NCBI RefSeq assembly: GCF_004912155.1
Contig: NZ_STGX01000016.1
Span: 62,001-126,000 of the forward strand
DNA from: Glycomyces paridis
GTDB taxonomy: Bacteria; Actinomycetota; Actinomycetes; Mycobacteriales; Micromonosporaceae
Direction of reading: 5' to 3'
Length of the DNA stretch: 64,000 nucleotides
Of the stretch, positions 31,675-39,472 are shown one piece after another. The stretch's first letter is position 1; each line of letters opens with the position of its first letter. The notes under the pieces were generated by a model. It saw nothing but the letters and a program-made list of their open reading frames with translations. It did not search any database and was not told where the DNA came from. Both the position numbers and the translations under genes were made by a program.

Positions 31675-31878
31675 ATGCGGTTCACGTGCACGCGCTTCCC
31701 CGACGGGGAGGTCCCGATCCGCACGCGCGCGGGCGTCGTCATGTTCCGTGGCGGCGTCGCCGACGTCGACGACCCCGACCTGGCGAAGGCCCTCCTCGAG
31801 GTGCCCGCGTCGTTCGGTGTCGCCGAGGACAAGCCCGTCAAGAAGGCCGCGAAGAAGGCCGCTCGAGGCAAGGAGTAG
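31675..31878 (+). CDS. Small head-associated hypothetical protein
   Basis: The 67-residue protein: VVMFRGGVADVDDPDLAKAL, then LLEVPASFGVAED and a Lys-rich tail (KKAAKKAARGKE). Small proteins of this form sit between capsid and connector in many siphoviruses; possible decoration or DNA-contact role. Position-based only. Confidence 0.62.
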   Translation: MRFTCTRFPDGEVPIRTRAGVVMFRGGVADVDDPDLAKALLEVPASFGVAEDKPVKKAAKKAARGKE

Positions 31879-31881
31879 ACG

Positions 31882-32289
31882 ATGGCGAAGCCGGTGTACG
31901 CGACTGTCGAGGAGTACGGCAACTCCCCGTATGGGGCCGCCGCGGCCCCCGATGATCTCGGCGACCGGCTCGCCATCGCCTCCCGCGACATCGACTGGCT
32001 GGCCATGACCGCGGTCTACGACAAGAACGAGGCCGGCATCCCCGTCGAGGAGGATCTCGCCGAGGCCCTGCGGGACGCGACGATCGCGCAGGCCTCCTAC
32101 GGGATCGATCCGGGCGCGGGTCTCGGTGAGGGCCAGCTGCCGCCGGGGGTCTCCTCGGCGTCGATCGGGTCCGCATCGATCACGAAGTCGAAGGCGACGC
32201 CGGAGACCGTGATCGCCGGGATCACCTACGCCCCCAGGGTGCTGATGATCCTGCGCGACCTCATGTCCACCGAGGCGTACGCGCGATGA
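31882..32289 (+). CDS. Head-tail connector (adaptor) protein
   Basis: The 135-residue protein: YATVEEYGNSPYGAAAAPDD, a helix LAIASRDIDWLAMTAVYDKN, LAEALRDATIAQASYGIDPG, and a C-terminal helix YAPRVLMILRDLMSTEAYAR. The helical outline with a protruding C-terminal helix fits gp6/gp15-type adaptors that bind under the portal. Overlaps the next gene by four bases. Confidence 0.72.
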   Translation: MAKPVYATVEEYGNSPYGAAAAPDDLGDRLAIASRDIDWLAMTAVYDKNEAGIPVEEDLAEALRDATIAQASYGIDPGAGLGEGQLPPGVSSASIGSASITKSKATPETVIAGITYAPRVLMILRDLMSTEAYAR

Positions 32290-32603
32290 GCCTCCTGTCG
32301 CTGTGGAAGCAGCACACGGTCACGATCGAGCCGCACTTGGGCACGAACGGCTACGGCCAGGACATGTTCGGCCCGGCCGTCGAGGTCCAGGGCTGGCTCG
32401 AGCAGAAGGTCAAGAACATCCGGGACGAGAACGGCTCGGAGACGGTCTCGACCGCGCAGTTCTACTGCGAGCTCGGCACCTCCGCGCCCCCGCGGTCACG
32501 GGGAACATTCCCGGACGGGCGCACCTCCCTGGTGATCCTGTCGGCGCCGATGGACGCCGGGACGCTTCCGCTTCCCGAGCACCTCGTCATCCACTTCGAG
32601 TAG
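32286..32603 (+). CDS. Head closure (stopper) protein
   Basis: The 105-residue beta-rich protein (HTVTIEPHLGTNGYGQDMFG, VQGWLEQKVKNIRDENGSET, ending MDAGTLPLPEHLVIHFE) is the usual size and composition of the HK97 gp7-like or SPP1 gp16-like stopper that closes the DNA channel after packaging. ATGA overlap with the adaptor gene. Confidence 0.72.
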   Translation: MSLLSLWKQHTVTIEPHLGTNGYGQDMFGPAVEVQGWLEQKVKNIRDENGSETVSTAQFYCELGTSAPPRSRGTFPDGRTSLVILSAPMDAGTLPLPEHLVIHFE

Positions 32604-32614
32604 AGGGGGCAGGC

Positions 32615-32969
32615 ATGGGTCAGGTCCGGTTCGAGTGGAACGGCGACGAGGTCAAGCGTAGGCAGCGCGAGGGCCGCAACAAGGGCCTGCACCTCGCCGC
32701 GGAGCACCTCCTCGGCGCGTCCCTGCCGCTGGTGCCGCTGCGAGACGGGCCCCTGGAGCAGTCCGGGACCGCGTCCGTGGACGAGAGGAAGGGGAAAGCT
32801 GCGGTGTCTTACGACACCGTGTATTTAGGCTGTTCCCCAGCATGAGCGACTTGACTTTCATCATCCCCGAAAGGGCACCGCGAAGTACCTGGAGACGCCG
32901 ATGAATACCGAGTCGGAGACGATCCGGGCATTGATCGCGGCCCAGATCCGCCGTCACCTGCGAACCTAG
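32615..32969 (+). pseudogene. HK97 gp10-like tail-completion/minor capsid gene with a frameshift
   Basis: The first frame gives QVRFEWNGDEVKRRQREGRN, HLAAEHLLGASLPLVPLRDG and GKAAVSYDTVY, then hits TGA at 32843. The frame resumed from GCT 32829 reads AVPQHERLDFHHPRKGTAKY LETP and RALIAAQIRRHLRT to TAG 32967-32969. Family members read YDTxYAVxQHE without a break, so TTAG at 32825-32828 looks like a 4-nt insertion; a single G inserted at 32828-32829 is the other reading. The intact gene would give 116 residues. It could be a real mutation that leaves the prophage defective, a sequencing error, or less likely recoding. Confidence 0.8.
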
Positions 32970-33040
32970 TAGAATATTCACAAAGGACCCGGCGAGCGCG
33001 CCAACGCCCCCGGGTCGTGGACGACCTGATGAAAGCAGGC
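32970..33040 (+). other. Structured leader of the inserted HNH gene
   Basis: Between the broken head-tail gene and the HNH gene lie AT-rich TAGAATATTCACAAAG and an inverted repeat GACCCGG / CCGGGTC. It may act as the HNH gene's own promoter and translation-control hairpin. Confidence 0.45.
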
Positions 33041-33044
33041 CGAC

Positions 33045-33794
33045 ATGGCACAGCGTACATGCTCAATCGACGGGTGCGACGCCCCGCACCAGGCTCGCGG
33101 AATGTGCAAGCCGCATTACCGCAAGGACTACTACCTGCGGAACAAGGAACGCGAGAACGCCCGCTTCAAGGCGTACCGCGAAGCCAACCTCGACCGCGAG
33201 AAGGCCCGGTTCGCCGCGTACGCCGAGAAGCGCTGGGGAGCCGAGCGTGCCGCCCTGGCGCAGGCGAAGGCCGACCGGATCGTCGCCACAGAGAAGGCCT
33301 GCACGAAATGCGGCGAGCGGAAGCCCAAGGACCAGTTCCACAAGGACCCCCGCCGCCTCGACGGCCGATACTCGTGGTGCAAACCCTGTTTTCACGAGCA
33401 GGTTGCGAGCATACGGACCCCTGAGAGCGAAGCGCTACGCCGCCAAGCTGCATACGCCGACCCTGAACGTCGCGAGCGCCTCCTGGAGGGCCATCGGAAG
33501 TGGTCCAAGGCGAACCCCGAGAAGAACCGTGAATACGCCAGGGCCTACCAGGCGCGCAAGCGTGAAGCCACCGTCGAAGAAGTCGATTACGGCCTGATCA
33601 TCGAGCGCGACGGAATGCACTGCTACCTGTGCCGTAGCGATATCGCCGACCTCGACGTCCTTCACTTCGACCACGTTGTGCCGTTGTCTCGCGGCGGCGC
33701 GCACAGTATGGGCAACATCAAGCCAACTCACGGCACTTGCAACCAGCGGAAACACAACAAGCTGCTGTCCGAGCTGGACTGGTACCAGCCCTAG
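33045..33794 (+). CDS. HNH homing-type endonuclease inserted between head-tail genes
   Basis: The 249-residue protein has an N-terminal zinc finger (RTCSIDGCDAPHQARGMCKP HY), then a basic helical region (NKERENARFKAYREANLDRE), a second zinc finger (KACTKCGERKPKDQFHKDPR, YSWCKPCF) and repeated NPEKNREYARAYQARKREAT DNA-binding helices. The C-terminal HNH core is GMHCYLCRSDIADLDVLHFD, HVVPLSRGGAHSMGNIKPTH, GTCNQRKHNKLLSELDW. This zinc-finger plus NUMOD-like plus HNH plan is typical of free-standing phage homing nucleases. It has its own terminator and GC profile slightly lower than its neighbours, so it is probably a late insertion. Confidence 0.9.
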   Translation: MAQRTCSIDGCDAPHQARGMCKPHYRKDYYLRNKERENARFKAYREANLDREKARFAAYAEKRWGAERAALAQAKADRIVATEKACTKCGERKPKDQFHKDPRRLDGRYSWCKPCFHEQVASIRTPESEALRRQAAYADPERRERLLEGHRKWSKANPEKNREYARAYQARKREATVEEVDYGLIIERDGMHCYLCRSDIADLDVLHFDHVVPLSRGGAHSMGNIKPTHGTCNQRKHNKLLSELDWYQP

Positions 33795-33808
33795 ACCACC
33801 CCCGATCA

Positions 33809-33830
33809 GCCCCGGCCCAACCGCCGGGGC
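33809..33830 (+). terminator. Terminator after the HNH gene
   Basis: GCCCCGGC (33809-33816) pairs with GCCGGGGC (33823-33830) around CCAACC, followed by TTTC. It ends the inserted gene, yet it also lies in the middle of the late operon, so some read-through must be assumed. Confidence 0.75.
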
Positions 33831-33852
33831 TTTCGCGTACCCGGAGGTGCAC

Positions 33853-34305
33853 ATGTCTTGGACCTCGGACCTCCTCGTGGGGATCGCCGAGCACCTCGCC
33901 GCCGAGGGAGTCGGATCGTGGAACCCCTCGGGGATCTACGCGTCGGGCCAGATCGGCGTCTTCATCGCGGTCATGCCCCCCGGCCCGGCCGACGGCAGCG
34001 GCGACCGGGTCATCGTCCTCACCGACTACGACCCCAACGGCGGCACTTCGGGAGGGGACACGACCCCGCGCCTCCAGGTCCGCTGCCGCGGGGCCCGCAA
34101 CGACCCGCTCTCCGTGACCGTCATCAAGGACGCCGTCCGCAAGGCCCTGGAGGGTCTTGACGCTGTCCAGTTCGGCGAGGTCACGGTCTCCGGCATCAAC
34201 CACGTCTCCGGCACCCCCATGGGCATCGACGCGAACCAGCGGCACGAACGGTCCGACAACTACGAGATCCAGGCGCGGCGCACGTCCGCGCTCCTCACCG
34301 AATAG
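33853..34305 (+). CDS. Tail terminator-like protein
   Basis: The 150-residue alpha/beta protein (DLLVGIAEHLAAEGVGSWNP, DRVIVLTDYDPNGGTSGGDT, RLQVRCRGARNDPLSVTVIK, NYEIQARRTSALL) matches the gpU/tail-terminator class, which caps the tail tube and joins it to the head. GGAGG precedes the ATG. The order adaptor, stopper, gp10-like, terminator, tube protein is normal once the HNH gene is ignored. Confidence 0.78.
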   Translation: MSWTSDLLVGIAEHLAAEGVGSWNPSGIYASGQIGVFIAVMPPGPADGSGDRVIVLTDYDPNGGTSGGDTTPRLQVRCRGARNDPLSVTVIKDAVRKALEGLDAVQFGEVTVSGINHVSGTPMGIDANQRHERSDNYEIQARRTSALLTE

Positions 34306-34315
34306 GAGCACAGCT

Positions 34316-35053
34316 ATGGCTGAAGCGACTGCGCTGCAACGGAAGTGGCGCTGGCAGATCAACACCGGGTCCGTGTCGGTGCCGAACTGGGAGACCGTCC
34401 TCGGTCTCCAGGAGTTCACGCCGAACATCGAACCGACCGACCAGGAGGACAACGACTACGAGTCCGACGGGTGGGGCGGTTCGACCCGCACCATGCTCGT
34501 GTGGGGCCTGGAGGCGAACCTCTCGCACCGCAAGGACACGGTCACGCACGTCGAGAACACGGTGCACGCGTTCCTGCGCCTGGCCTCCATGGCGATCGAG
34601 GCGGCCGACGGCGTCGTCCACATGCGCTGGTTCGACAAGCTCGGCTCCGTCGAGGCGTACGAGGGCTATGGGCTGATCACGTGGGCGCCCGACGGAGGCG
34701 GCATGGCCGACCTCGAACGAGTCTCCGTGACCGTCACCCCCTCCGCGACCAACCCGGTTCTGACGACGATCGCGAACCCGGTCAACGCGGCCCCGCTCCC
34801 GGTCGTCACCTCCCTGTCACCGGCCACCGGCCCTGCCGCTGGCGGCACCCTCGTCACCATCACCGGCGCGTACTTCACTGGCGCGACCACCGTGGAGTTC
34901 GGCGCGGACGACGCCACGGACTTCGAGGTCGTCTCGGCCACGAAGATCGCCGCGATCGCGCCCGCGCACGCCGCCGGGGCCGTCCAGGTGAAGGTCACCA
35001 CCCCCAACGGCGCGTCCGCGGACACGGCCGGCGACGACTACACCTACGCCTAG
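34316..35053 (+). CDS. Major tail tube protein with a C-terminal IPT/TIG Ig-like domain
   Basis: Residues 1-160 of 245 form the tube fold (RKWRWQINTGSVSVPNWETV, DNDYESDGWGGSTRTMLVWG, YEGYGLITWAPDGGGMADLE RVSVTV). Residues 161-245 are an IPT/TIG Ig-like domain (LPVVTSLSPATGPAAGGTLV, TITGAYFTGATTVEFGADDA, VQVKVTTPNGASADTAGDDY). Ig-like knobs on the tail surface help weak binding to cell surfaces. GGAG precedes the ATG. Confidence 0.88.
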   Translation: MAEATALQRKWRWQINTGSVSVPNWETVLGLQEFTPNIEPTDQEDNDYESDGWGGSTRTMLVWGLEANLSHRKDTVTHVENTVHAFLRLASMAIEAADGVVHMRWFDKLGSVEAYEGYGLITWAPDGGGMADLERVSVTVTPSATNPVLTTIANPVNAAPLPVVTSLSPATGPAAGGTLVTITGAYFTGATTVEFGADDATDFEVVSATKIAAIAPAHAAGAVQVKVTTPNGASADTAGDDYTYA

Positions 35054-35065
35054 GAGCGCCCCCTG

Positions 35066-35581
35066 ATGCTGGCCCCTGAGAAAGCCGTGTGGGAGAACGA
35101 GGACGGCGACCTGGTCGTCGTCCTCGACCTCCCCTCCGGTGCTACCGAATTCGTGATCGAGGACGTCTCCGCGGCGACGGGCCTGTGGGTCCACGCGCTC
35201 ACCGAGAAGACCCGGAAAGCGCACGCGCGCATGGAGGCCGGCGAGGACGCGGAGTCCATCGACGCCGACCTGCACCTGACCGACGAGCAGGAGTCGGACA
35301 TGTACACGCGCACGCTCGGCTCCACCCTCGACGACCTGGAGGCCGCGGGCGCGCGGTGGCGGCACGTCCGCCTCATGGGGCAGATCGCGTACGCGTGGAT
35401 CACCCGCGGGCTCAAGGGCGCCCGGTCCACGTGGGAGTCCGGTGGTGTCGAGGGGGAACCGAACCGCCAGACGCGGAGAGCGCAGAGCCGCGCGTCTGGC
35501 TCGAAGACCAAGGCCGCTGGGGCGTCGGCGAGTACGACGAAGCCTCGGGCCTCTACGAGTCGTACGAAGCCCCGGGCCTGA
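35066..35581 (+). CDS. Tail assembly chaperone, short form (gpG-like)
   Basis: The 171-residue protein begins LAPEKAVWENEDGDLVVVLD and LPSGATEFVIEDVS, has ALTEKTRKAHARMEAGEDAE and ESDMYTRTLGSTLDDLEAAG, and ends in a low-complexity SASTTKPRASTSRTKPRA tail. Position between tube and tape-measure genes is diagnostic. A -1 shift (see 35452-35458) makes the longer G-T form. The low-complexity end is what one expects where the frame is constrained by the overlapping reading. Confidence 0.85.
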   Translation: MLAPEKAVWENEDGDLVVVLDLPSGATEFVIEDVSAATGLWVHALTEKTRKAHARMEAGEDAESIDADLHLTDEQESDMYTRTLGSTLDDLEAAGARWRHVRLMGQIAYAWITRGLKGARSTWESGGVEGEPNRQTRRAQSRASGSKTKAAGASASTTKPRASTSRTKPRA

Positions 35582-35808
35582 GCGCCTGGTCCCTGTGGCG
35601 CGACCACCGGGACCTCGTCGAGGCCGACCTGCACGAAATCTATGGGGTTGACACCGGCTCCGGCGTCCTCGACCAACGGTCGTGGGCGTGGCTCCAGCGC
35701 CGCCTCGCAGGGCTATTGACCTGCGAGTGCAGGCTCCAACGCAAGCTGAAACCCCCTGAGAAGACCGCCAAGACACCGTCCATGCCGAGCCGCGGCCGCC
35801 GCAGATAG
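35066..35808 (+). CDS. Tail assembly chaperone, long G-T form made by -1 frameshift
   Basis: After the shift the -1 frame reads GTEPPDAESAEPRVWLEDQG, RWGVGEYDEASGLYESYEAP, LWRDHRDLVEADLHEIYGVD and RSWAWLQRRLAGLLTCECRL before its stop at 35808. The ADLHEIYGVD...RSWAWL region matches second-frame chaperones of actinophages. The two forms hold the tape measure open during tube assembly. Exact slip codon not proven. Confidence 0.75.
35452..35458 (+). promoter_or_regulatory. Candidate -1 programmed frameshift site GGGGGAA
   Basis: In the chaperone frame the codons are GAG GGG GAA; slipping back one base reads GGA ACC onward into the conserved second frame. It is the best G/A-run in the overlap that satisfies P-site re-pairing, though the A-site re-pairing (GAA to GGA) is imperfect. 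Confidence 0.5.
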
Positions 35809-35816
35809 GGGGGCCG

Positions 35817-38033
35817 ATGTCTCTCAATCTGGGCGAGCTCCACGCGATCATCGACGCCGACGACAGGGGTTTCCACCGCACCATCGGGCGCGTCAACGAC
35901 TCGCTCGGCGACACGTCGAAGCGGATGCAGGTCATCGCGAAGATGTCCATGTTCGCGACCATGGCGACCGGCGCCGCAGGTGCTGCCAGCGCGATCGGGC
36001 CGCTCCTGGGTCTCGTGTCGACGCTCGCGACCGCGACCGCGGGCCTCGGCGTCGCCATCCCCGCCTTTGCGGGCGGCGGCGCTGCGGCGATCGGCACGCT
36101 CACCCTCGCATTCCAGGGCTTGGGTGATGCGATCGCGGGCGACGAGGACGCCCTGGAGGAGCTCACCGGCCCCGCCAGGGAGTTCGTCGGTGTCGTCGAG
36201 GACTTGAAGCCCGCGTGGGAGGGCGTCCTGGACGCCGTCCAGGCGACGTTCTTCGAACACCTCGCGACCATCTTCGACCGGGTCGCCGGGAACGTCTTGC
36301 CGCACCTCGAATCGGGGCTCGTCCATGTAGCGGACGGGCTCTCCGAAGTCGCCGCCGCCGCTCTGGATGCCGCCGACCTCCCTGAGGTCCTCAAGGGGCT
36401 CGACGCGGTCATGGAAGGCACCGGCGACGGCCTCTCGGCTATGGCCGAGGGCGTCTCCGGGTGGGCAAGGGGCCTCGGCATCCTCATGGGTGAGGGCGCG
36501 CCGCTCCTCGAACGCGCTGGCATCGCCGCAGCGAACCTCGGCGAGAAGTTCGGCGACTGGGTCGCTCAAGCCGCCGAAACCGGCAAGCTCCAAGACCTCA
36601 TCGAGTCGATGCTCGACACGTTCCAGACGCTCGGGTCGATCGTCGCGAACGTCGGCTCCATCCTCGGATCGGTGCTGTCGGCGGCGAACGAGACCGGCGG
36701 CGGCCTCCTGGGCACCATCGAGACCCTCACCGGCCGCCTCGCAGAATTCCTCGCCTCCACCGAGGGGCAGGAAGGCCTGTCGACGTTCTTCGCCGCACTC
36801 GCCGCCGTCGCGGACGCCGTCATCCCGATCGTGCTCTCCCTCGCGGAGACCTTCGGGACCGTCCTCGCGCCCAAAATCGCTGAAATCGCCGAGAACATCG
36901 GCCCCAGTCTCGCCGTCGTGGCCGACAACATCGGCGAGGCCCTCTCGCGGATCGACGTCGGCACGGTCGCCTCCGCGCTCGGGGAGTTCCTGGAGGTCGC
37001 GAGCCTCATCCTGATCCCGCTCGCTGAGCTCTTGGGGTTCCTGCTGGAACTCTCGCCGGTCCTGCTGCCGATCGCGGGCATCGTCCTCGCGATCGTCGGG
37101 GCCCTCAAGGCCTACCAGGCGGTCATCCTCATCGCCACGATCGCGCAGTGGGCGTGGAACGCGGCCCTGTACGCCAACCCCATCGTGTGGATCATCGCCG
37201 CGGTCATCGCCCTGATCGCGATCATCGTGCTCCTGGTCGTGTACTGGGACGAGGTCGTCGCGGCCCTGAAGGTCGCCTGGGACTGGCTGATCGCGCAGTT
37301 CGTCAACGGCAAGGACATGATCGTCACCGCCATCGAGTGGATTGTGGACACGTTCGTCGGCATGCGGGATCAGGCCGTCGCCGCGATCACCGATTTCCTG
37401 ACGAAGTTCAACGACTGGGTCGACGGCGTTCTCGACGCCATCCAGGGCATGGGCGGCATCCCCGGGAAAATCGCGGGCTGGATCCAGGACGCGAAGGACA
37501 ACGCGATCGATCGATTCCAGTCGATGATCGAGTGGATCAAGGACGTCCCGGGGAAAGTGATGGACGCCCTCGGCGACCTCGGATCGCTGCTCAAGAACGC
37601 CGGCAAGGACATCATCCAGGGCCTCCTCGACGGGATCCAGGACAAGTTCGGCGAGGTCCAAGACATGCTCGGCGAGCTCACCTCCAAGTTGCCCGACTGG
37701 AAAGGCCCCGAGCAGGTCGACCGGAAAATCCTCGGCCCCGCCGGGGAGATGGTCATCGGCGGATTCGTTGACGGCCTCGAACGCGCCATTCCCTCCGTGC
37801 AGCGGGCCCTGTCCGGGCTCACCTCCGACATCGGACTGCAAGTCGACGGCGCCGCCGCACCCTCCCCGACCGGCCCGACGTTCGTGGTCGACGTCGGCGA
37901 CATCAACCTCAACCAGGCCGTGCAGGTCGAGCTGGACGGGCAGGTGCTCGACGCCCGGATCGTCGGCACCGTCAACCGGCAGGCCCGGCAGCAGCGCCGC
38001 GCCGTCATGGCCGGGACGGGAGGCAACCTGTGA
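35817..38033 (+). CDS. Tape measure protein
   Basis: The 738-residue protein sets tail length; at about 0.15 nm per residue the tail would be near 110 nm. N-terminus DRGFHRTIGRVNDSLGDTSK then hydrophobic membrane-active segments (ATGAAGAASAIGPLLGLVST; ATAGLGVAIPAFAGGGAAAI) and a strongly hydrophobic block at about 395-475 (LAELLGFLLELSPVLLPIAG, NPIVWIIAAVIALIAIIVLL). The C-terminal half has WIQDAKDNAIDRFQSMIEWI-type repeats and a final beta region (FVVDVGDINLNQAVQVELDG). No lysozyme or peptidase motif is evident. Confidence 0.93.
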   Translation: MSLNLGELHAIIDADDRGFHRTIGRVNDSLGDTSKRMQVIAKMSMFATMATGAAGAASAIGPLLGLVSTLATATAGLGVAIPAFAGGGAAAIGTLTLAFQGLGDAIAGDEDALEELTGPAREFVGVVEDLKPAWEGVLDAVQATFFEHLATIFDRVAGNVLPHLESGLVHVADGLSEVAAAALDAADLPEVLKGLDAVMEGTGDGLSAMAEGVSGWARGLGILMGEGAPLLERAGIAAANLGEKFGDWVAQAAETGKLQDLIESMLDTFQTLGSIVANVGSILGSVLSAANETGGGLLGTIETLTGRLAEFLASTEGQEGLSTFFAALAAVADAVIPIVLSLAETFGTVLAPKIAEIAENIGPSLAVVADNIGEALSRIDVGTVASALGEFLEVASLILIPLAELLGFLLELSPVLLPIAGIVLAIVGALKAYQAVILIATIAQWAWNAALYANPIVWIIAAVIALIAIIVLLVVYWDEVVAALKVAWDWLIAQFVNGKDMIVTAIEWIVDTFVGMRDQAVAAITDFLTKFNDWVDGVLDAIQGMGGIPGKIAGWIQDAKDNAIDRFQSMIEWIKDVPGKVMDALGDLGSLLKNAGKDIIQGLLDGIQDKFGEVQDMLGELTSKLPDWKGPEQVDRKILGPAGEMVIGGFVDGLERAIPSVQRALSGLTSDIGLQVDGAAAPSPTGPTFVVDVGDINLNQAVQVELDGQVLDARIVGTVNRQARQQRRAVMAGTGGNL

Positions 38034-39472
38034 CCCTCGCACTGACCTACCTGGACGACCTCTCGCGGGTCCGCATCGAGGGAACCTCCCTCGCCGAGGG
38101 CACGATCACCGTGGAGCGCAGCTTGAACGGGCTCCTGTGGGAGACCGTGCGCGGGGGCGCCGCGGTCGAGATCGGCCCCGGCGGGACGTTCCAGCTCGAC
38201 GACTACGAATTCGCCCCCGGCCTCGAATCCACGTACCGCATCCGCGGCGCCGTCGAAGAGACCCTGTCGGCACCCTCCGCAGACCAGGTTTTCGGCGACC
38301 CGTGGATCGTCCCCGCCGGCATCCGGACCCTCACCGGCCGCATCACCGGCGCGGGCGGCGACTCCCTCGTCTCGGGCACCCTCGCGTGCACTGGCGCGGG
38401 CGGTGGCGCCTGGTGCGAGTCCGAGCACGACGTCACCCCCGGCGAGACCCTCCACATCATCGTCGGCCAAGCCACCTACGCAGGCACCGTCCACGGCCGC
38501 TACTCCGCGCTCATCCGCGACTCCACGATCCTCCAGCTCGCCCCTGGCGGCTCCGGCGTCACCATCGCCAACACGCCCGGCGCTGGCGGTGTGGCCACGG
38601 CACCGGCGATCGGCGACGACGTGCACGCCGGCGGCGCTGGCGCCGCCCGCCAGTCCTCCACGACGGCGGGCGGCGGCGGCGGCTCCTCCGCGTCCCCGGC
38701 AGGGAACGGCGTCGCAGGCTCGGCCGGTGCCTCTGGTATCGGCGGCGCTGGCGGTGTCGCACCTACGGGCGGCGGGAACGGCGGCGCTGGCGGCAACACC
38801 GGCGCTTCCGGGCTTAACGGCGTCACCCCGGGCGGTGGCGGTGGCGGGCGTGGCGGCGGCTCCGCAGTCCCCGTGGCCGGGCTCGGCGCGCACGGCGAAG
38901 TGGTGCTCCTGTCGTGGCCGTTCGGCACCGCCGAGGACGCGACGATCACGCCGGTCGTGACCCGAGTGTGGCTGTGCAACATCCGCTATCCGCTGCTCAA
39001 CCGGACCGTGTCGGTCGGTGACGTCAGCAGCGACTCCCGTGCCGCACGGGGCGGGACCTTCGAAATCAAGGGGAGGAGCGTCCCCGTGGTCGTCTCCGAC
39101 CTCCGCTCCTCGCCTTCCTTCACGCTGACGCTGCGCACGGGCACCCTCGCAGAGGCCCGCGACCTCGACCTCTCCTTGGCGGTCGGGAACGAGTTCTACC
39201 TTCAGGTCCCGCCGGACGGCCAGGTCCCTGGCGGGTACGTCGCAATCGGCAACACCACCATGAACCGCTTCGGATCGGTTTCGACGCGACGCCGGTGGGA
39301 CCTGCCGTGCCGGATCGCCGCCGCCCCCGCACCCGAGGTGCTCCCGGCGACGCTCACCTGGGCGACGGTCCTCGCGACGTACGGGTCGTGGCAGGCCGTC
39401 CTGGCCGCGAACCCGACCTGGGCTGACCTCCTCGCCACGGTCGGTTCCCCTGAGGACCTGGTGGTCCTGTAG
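38030..39472 (+). CDS. Minor/distal tail protein with a large glycine-rich domain
   Basis: The 480-residue protein starts at GTG 38030, overlapping the tape-measure stop. Residues 1-95 (LALTYLDDLSRVRIEGTSLA, YEFAPGLESTYRIRG) and 310-480 (ending TWADLLATVGSPEDLVVL) look like the split ends of an actinophage minor tail protein. Between them, about residues 95-300, is a domain with ETLHIIVGQATYAGTVHGRY, IRDSTILQLAPGGSGVTIAN and runs such as GGGGGSSASPAGNGVAGSAG and GGVAPTGGGNGGAGGNTGAS, ending GGGGGGRGGGSAVPVAG. It resembles Gly_rich_2 or polyglycine-II-like adhesin domains used for receptor binding. Confidence 0.82.
   Translation: MTLALTYLDDLSRVRIEGTSLAEGTITVERSLNGLLWETVRGGAAVEIGPGGTFQLDDYEFAPGLESTYRIRGAVEETLSAPSADQVFGDPWIVPAGIRTLTGRITGAGGDSLVSGTLACTGAGGGAWCESEHDVTPGETLHIIVGQATYAGTVHGRYSALIRDSTILQLAPGGSGVTIANTPGAGGVATAPAIGDDVHAGGAGAARQSSTTAGGGGGSSASPAGNGVAGSAGASGIGGAGGVAPTGGGNGGAGGNTGASGLNGVTPGGGGGGRGGGSAVPVAGLGAHGEVVLLSWPFGTAEDATITPVVTRVWLCNIRYPLLNRTVSVGDVSSDSRAARGGTFEIKGRSVPVVVSDLRSSPSFTLTLRTGTLAEARDLDLSLAVGNEFYLQVPPDGQVPGGYVAIGNTTMNRFGSVSTRRRWDLPCRIAAAPAPEVLPATLTWATVLATYGSWQAVLAANPTWADLLATVGSPEDLVVL

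Noticed and set aside
32822-32845. Programmed frameshifting or intron splicing to rescue the gp10-like gene
   Set aside because: Only four bases are out of place, too few for an intron, and no typical +1 slippery codon plus stop is at the break; a mutation or read error is simpler. Kept as a finding with this caveat.
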